Shown in pieces: positions 12,719-13,746 of a stretch of 13,746 nucleotides of DNA. Origin of the DNA: Anaerolineales bacterium UBA6663. Lineage in GTDB: Bacteria > Chloroflexota > Anaerolineae > Anaerolineales > UBA6663. Both the position numbers and the translations under genes were made by a program. How positions within the stretch are numbered: position 1 is the stretch's first letter; every line of letters starts with the position of its first letter. Location of the stretch: assembly GCA_002455335.1 (NCBI GenBank), contig DKKP01000041.1, forward strand, positions 1 through 13,746, in the 5' to 3' direction. The notes beneath the pieces are model-generated. The model did no database searches. It worked only from the letters and a program-made list of their open reading frames with translations, and was not told the DNA's origin.

Positions 12719-13746
12719 GACAGAGCGCCTCGATGCGCTGGGCGGCATTGTCCCACGAGAAGGCTCTGGCCCGGGCCGGGCCCCGCTCGCGCAGTTCAGC
12801 CCTGGCCTCCGCCGATTGCCAGAGTTCGACAAGCGCTGCCTCCCATCCGTCGACGTCTTCGGGCGCGACAAGCCGGCCGGCGTCGCCCACGACCTCGGGC
12901 AGGCTCGAGCGATCGGCAGCGATCACAGGCACGCCGCAGGCCAGCGCCTCGAGGACGGGCAGCCCAAAGCCTTCATACAGGCTTGGGAATGTGAAGACCT
13001 CGGCCAGGCTATAGAGCGCCGGAAGATCGTCGTCGGGCACGCGCCCAATCCGCAGCACACGTCGCTGCAGTCCGAGCGATTCGATCAGCCGTTCCGTGTC
13101 GGCGAACAACCAGCCCGGCCGCCCGGCGACGACCAATGGCACATCGCTCAACGCCGGCCGGGCGAGCGCGCGCAGCACGACAGCCAGGTTCTTGCGCGGC
13201 TCGAGCGTGCCGACGAACAACGCAAAACGCTCGGGTAGCCCATAGCGCGCCCGTGCCGCTGTGAGTTGCGCCGGCTCGATCGGCGTCGCGAAACGTCGAC
13301 CGAGCCCAGGCGGCGCGACAGTGATCGCGTCCGGCTTGAGGCCATACAGACGGATCGCATCGCTCCGGGTCGACTCCGAGATGGCGACGACCGCATCCGC
13401 AGCGCGTAGAAAAGCCGGCATCGCGGCGCGCAGATACAGCCGGTTAAGGCGGCTGTGGGTTTGCGGCGCCGTGATGAAGCTGAAGTCGTAGGCGACGAAG
13501 ATCGCGCGCGTACGGTGGAGGCGCGGCAGCACGTGATCGGCGGCGATGAAGATGTCGGTCGGGCCGAGATGCGACTCGAGATCGAGCGGGAGGTGATGGC
13601 TCAGCGCCGCGAGCGCGCGCCAGCGACGGTCGCCCCAGGCCAGCCGCCGCTCGACGCCGTGACCGGGGCCCAGCGCGAACGTCTCGATCACGTCTGCGGT
13701 TGCCCTGCGTCGAAGCGCCGCGGTCAGGTCAGTGGCATAGCGCGCG
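12705..13746 (-). CDS. GT4-family glycosyltransferase, N-terminus beyond the window
   Basis: The frame is open to the right edge, giving 346 visible residues. The first visible ones (A-R-Y-A-T-D-L-T-A-A-L) align with G-R-Y-A-A-R-L-A-E-A-L of the next gene, so only about 15-20 residues are missing and the GTG at 13691 is internal. The donor domain has V-G-T-L-E-P-R-K-N-L (178-187 of the visible part), A-G-R-P-G-W-L-F, I-G-R-V-P-D-D-D-L-P, and E-x7-E (visible E258...E266) in Y-E-G-F-G-L-P-V-L-E. These motifs nearly repeat those of the gene at 11573-12718, so the two are adjacent paralogues. It overlaps that gene by 14 nt and must be co-transcribed with it. Its own promoter lies outside the window. 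Confidence 0.93.
   Translation of the reverse strand, partial: ARYATDLTAALRRRATADVIETFALGPGHGVERRLAWGDRRWRALAALSHHLPLDLESHLGPTDIFIAADHVLPRLHRTRAIFVAYDFSFITAPQTHSRLNRLYLRAAMPAFLRAADAVVAISESTRSDAIRLYGLKPDAITVAPPGLGRRFATPIEPAQLTAARARYGLPERFALFVGTLEPRKNLAVVLRALARPALSDVPLVVAGRPGWLFADTERLIESLGLQRRVLRIGRVPDDDLPALYSLAEVFTFPSLYEGFGLPVLEALACGVPVIAADRSSLPEVVGDAGRLVAPEDVDGWEAALVELWQSAEARAELRERGPARARAFSWDNAAQRIEALCHDLL

Noticed and set aside
1..13746. CRISPR array, tRNA, rRNA, transposase or phage genes
   Set aside because: No repeat-spacer periodicity, T-loop-like sequence, rRNA motif or transposase/integrase domain was seen on either strand.

Overview
The window is GC-rich, gene-dense bacterial DNA. 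I see no phage, insertion-sequence, CRISPR, tRNA or rRNA signal. Gene content fits Chloroflexota (Chloroflexia or Anaerolineae type): many GT4 glycosyltransferases, a Wzy-like protein fused to a TPR tail, a GH13 neopullulanase-type enzyme and an IclR regulator. This placement is an inference from gene style and composition; no phylogenetic marker is present.

Layout. Bases 1-591 (-) hold the N-terminal 197 residues of an IclR-family regulator, with a well-formed promoter and a large dyad upstream. Bases 793-2088 (-) encode a membrane-anchored HExxH protein, probably a zinc peptidase. Bases 2220-3149 (+) encode an extended SDR sugar-nucleotide epimerase/dehydratase, convergent with a GH13 cyclomaltodextrinase/neopullulanase-like gene (3180-4637, -). 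A 323-bp gene-free region follows, then a low-molecular-weight protein tyrosine phosphatase (4961-5440, +), convergent with a 1057-aa O-antigen ligase/polymerase-like membrane protein carrying C-terminal TPRs (5504-8677, -). After 208 bp of intergenic DNA with an inverted repeat comes a compact minus-strand run: an ACT-domain protein (8886-9314) and four GT4 glycosyltransferases (9295-10431, 10437-11525, 11573-12718, and 12705 to the window end, truncated at its 5' end).

How they may work together. The region from about 2220 to the right edge reads as the downstream half of a surface-glycan locus. The epimerase would supply a sugar nucleotide, the four cytosolic GT4 enzymes would build the repeat unit, and the Wzy/ligase-TPR protein would polymerise it or transfer it to an acceptor at the membrane. 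The LMW phosphatase could act as a Wzb-type regulator. No initiating phosphoglycosyltransferase, flippase or tyrosine kinase is visible; they could lie beyond the right edge. The minus-strand run appears to split into at least three transcription units: truncated GT + GT (14-nt overlap); GT + GT + ACT (5-nt gap, then 20-nt overlap); and the Wzy protein alone.

The most distinctive signals are non-coding. Several start codons are preceded by a TANNNT box ending 6 nt before the ATG, with no Shine-Dalgarno sequence, which suggests leaderless transcripts. The iclR promoter lies inside a 38-bp dyad. No wholly new system is evident. The HExxH protein and the orphan oligosaccharyltransferase-like Wzy-TPR protein are the least characterised genes.
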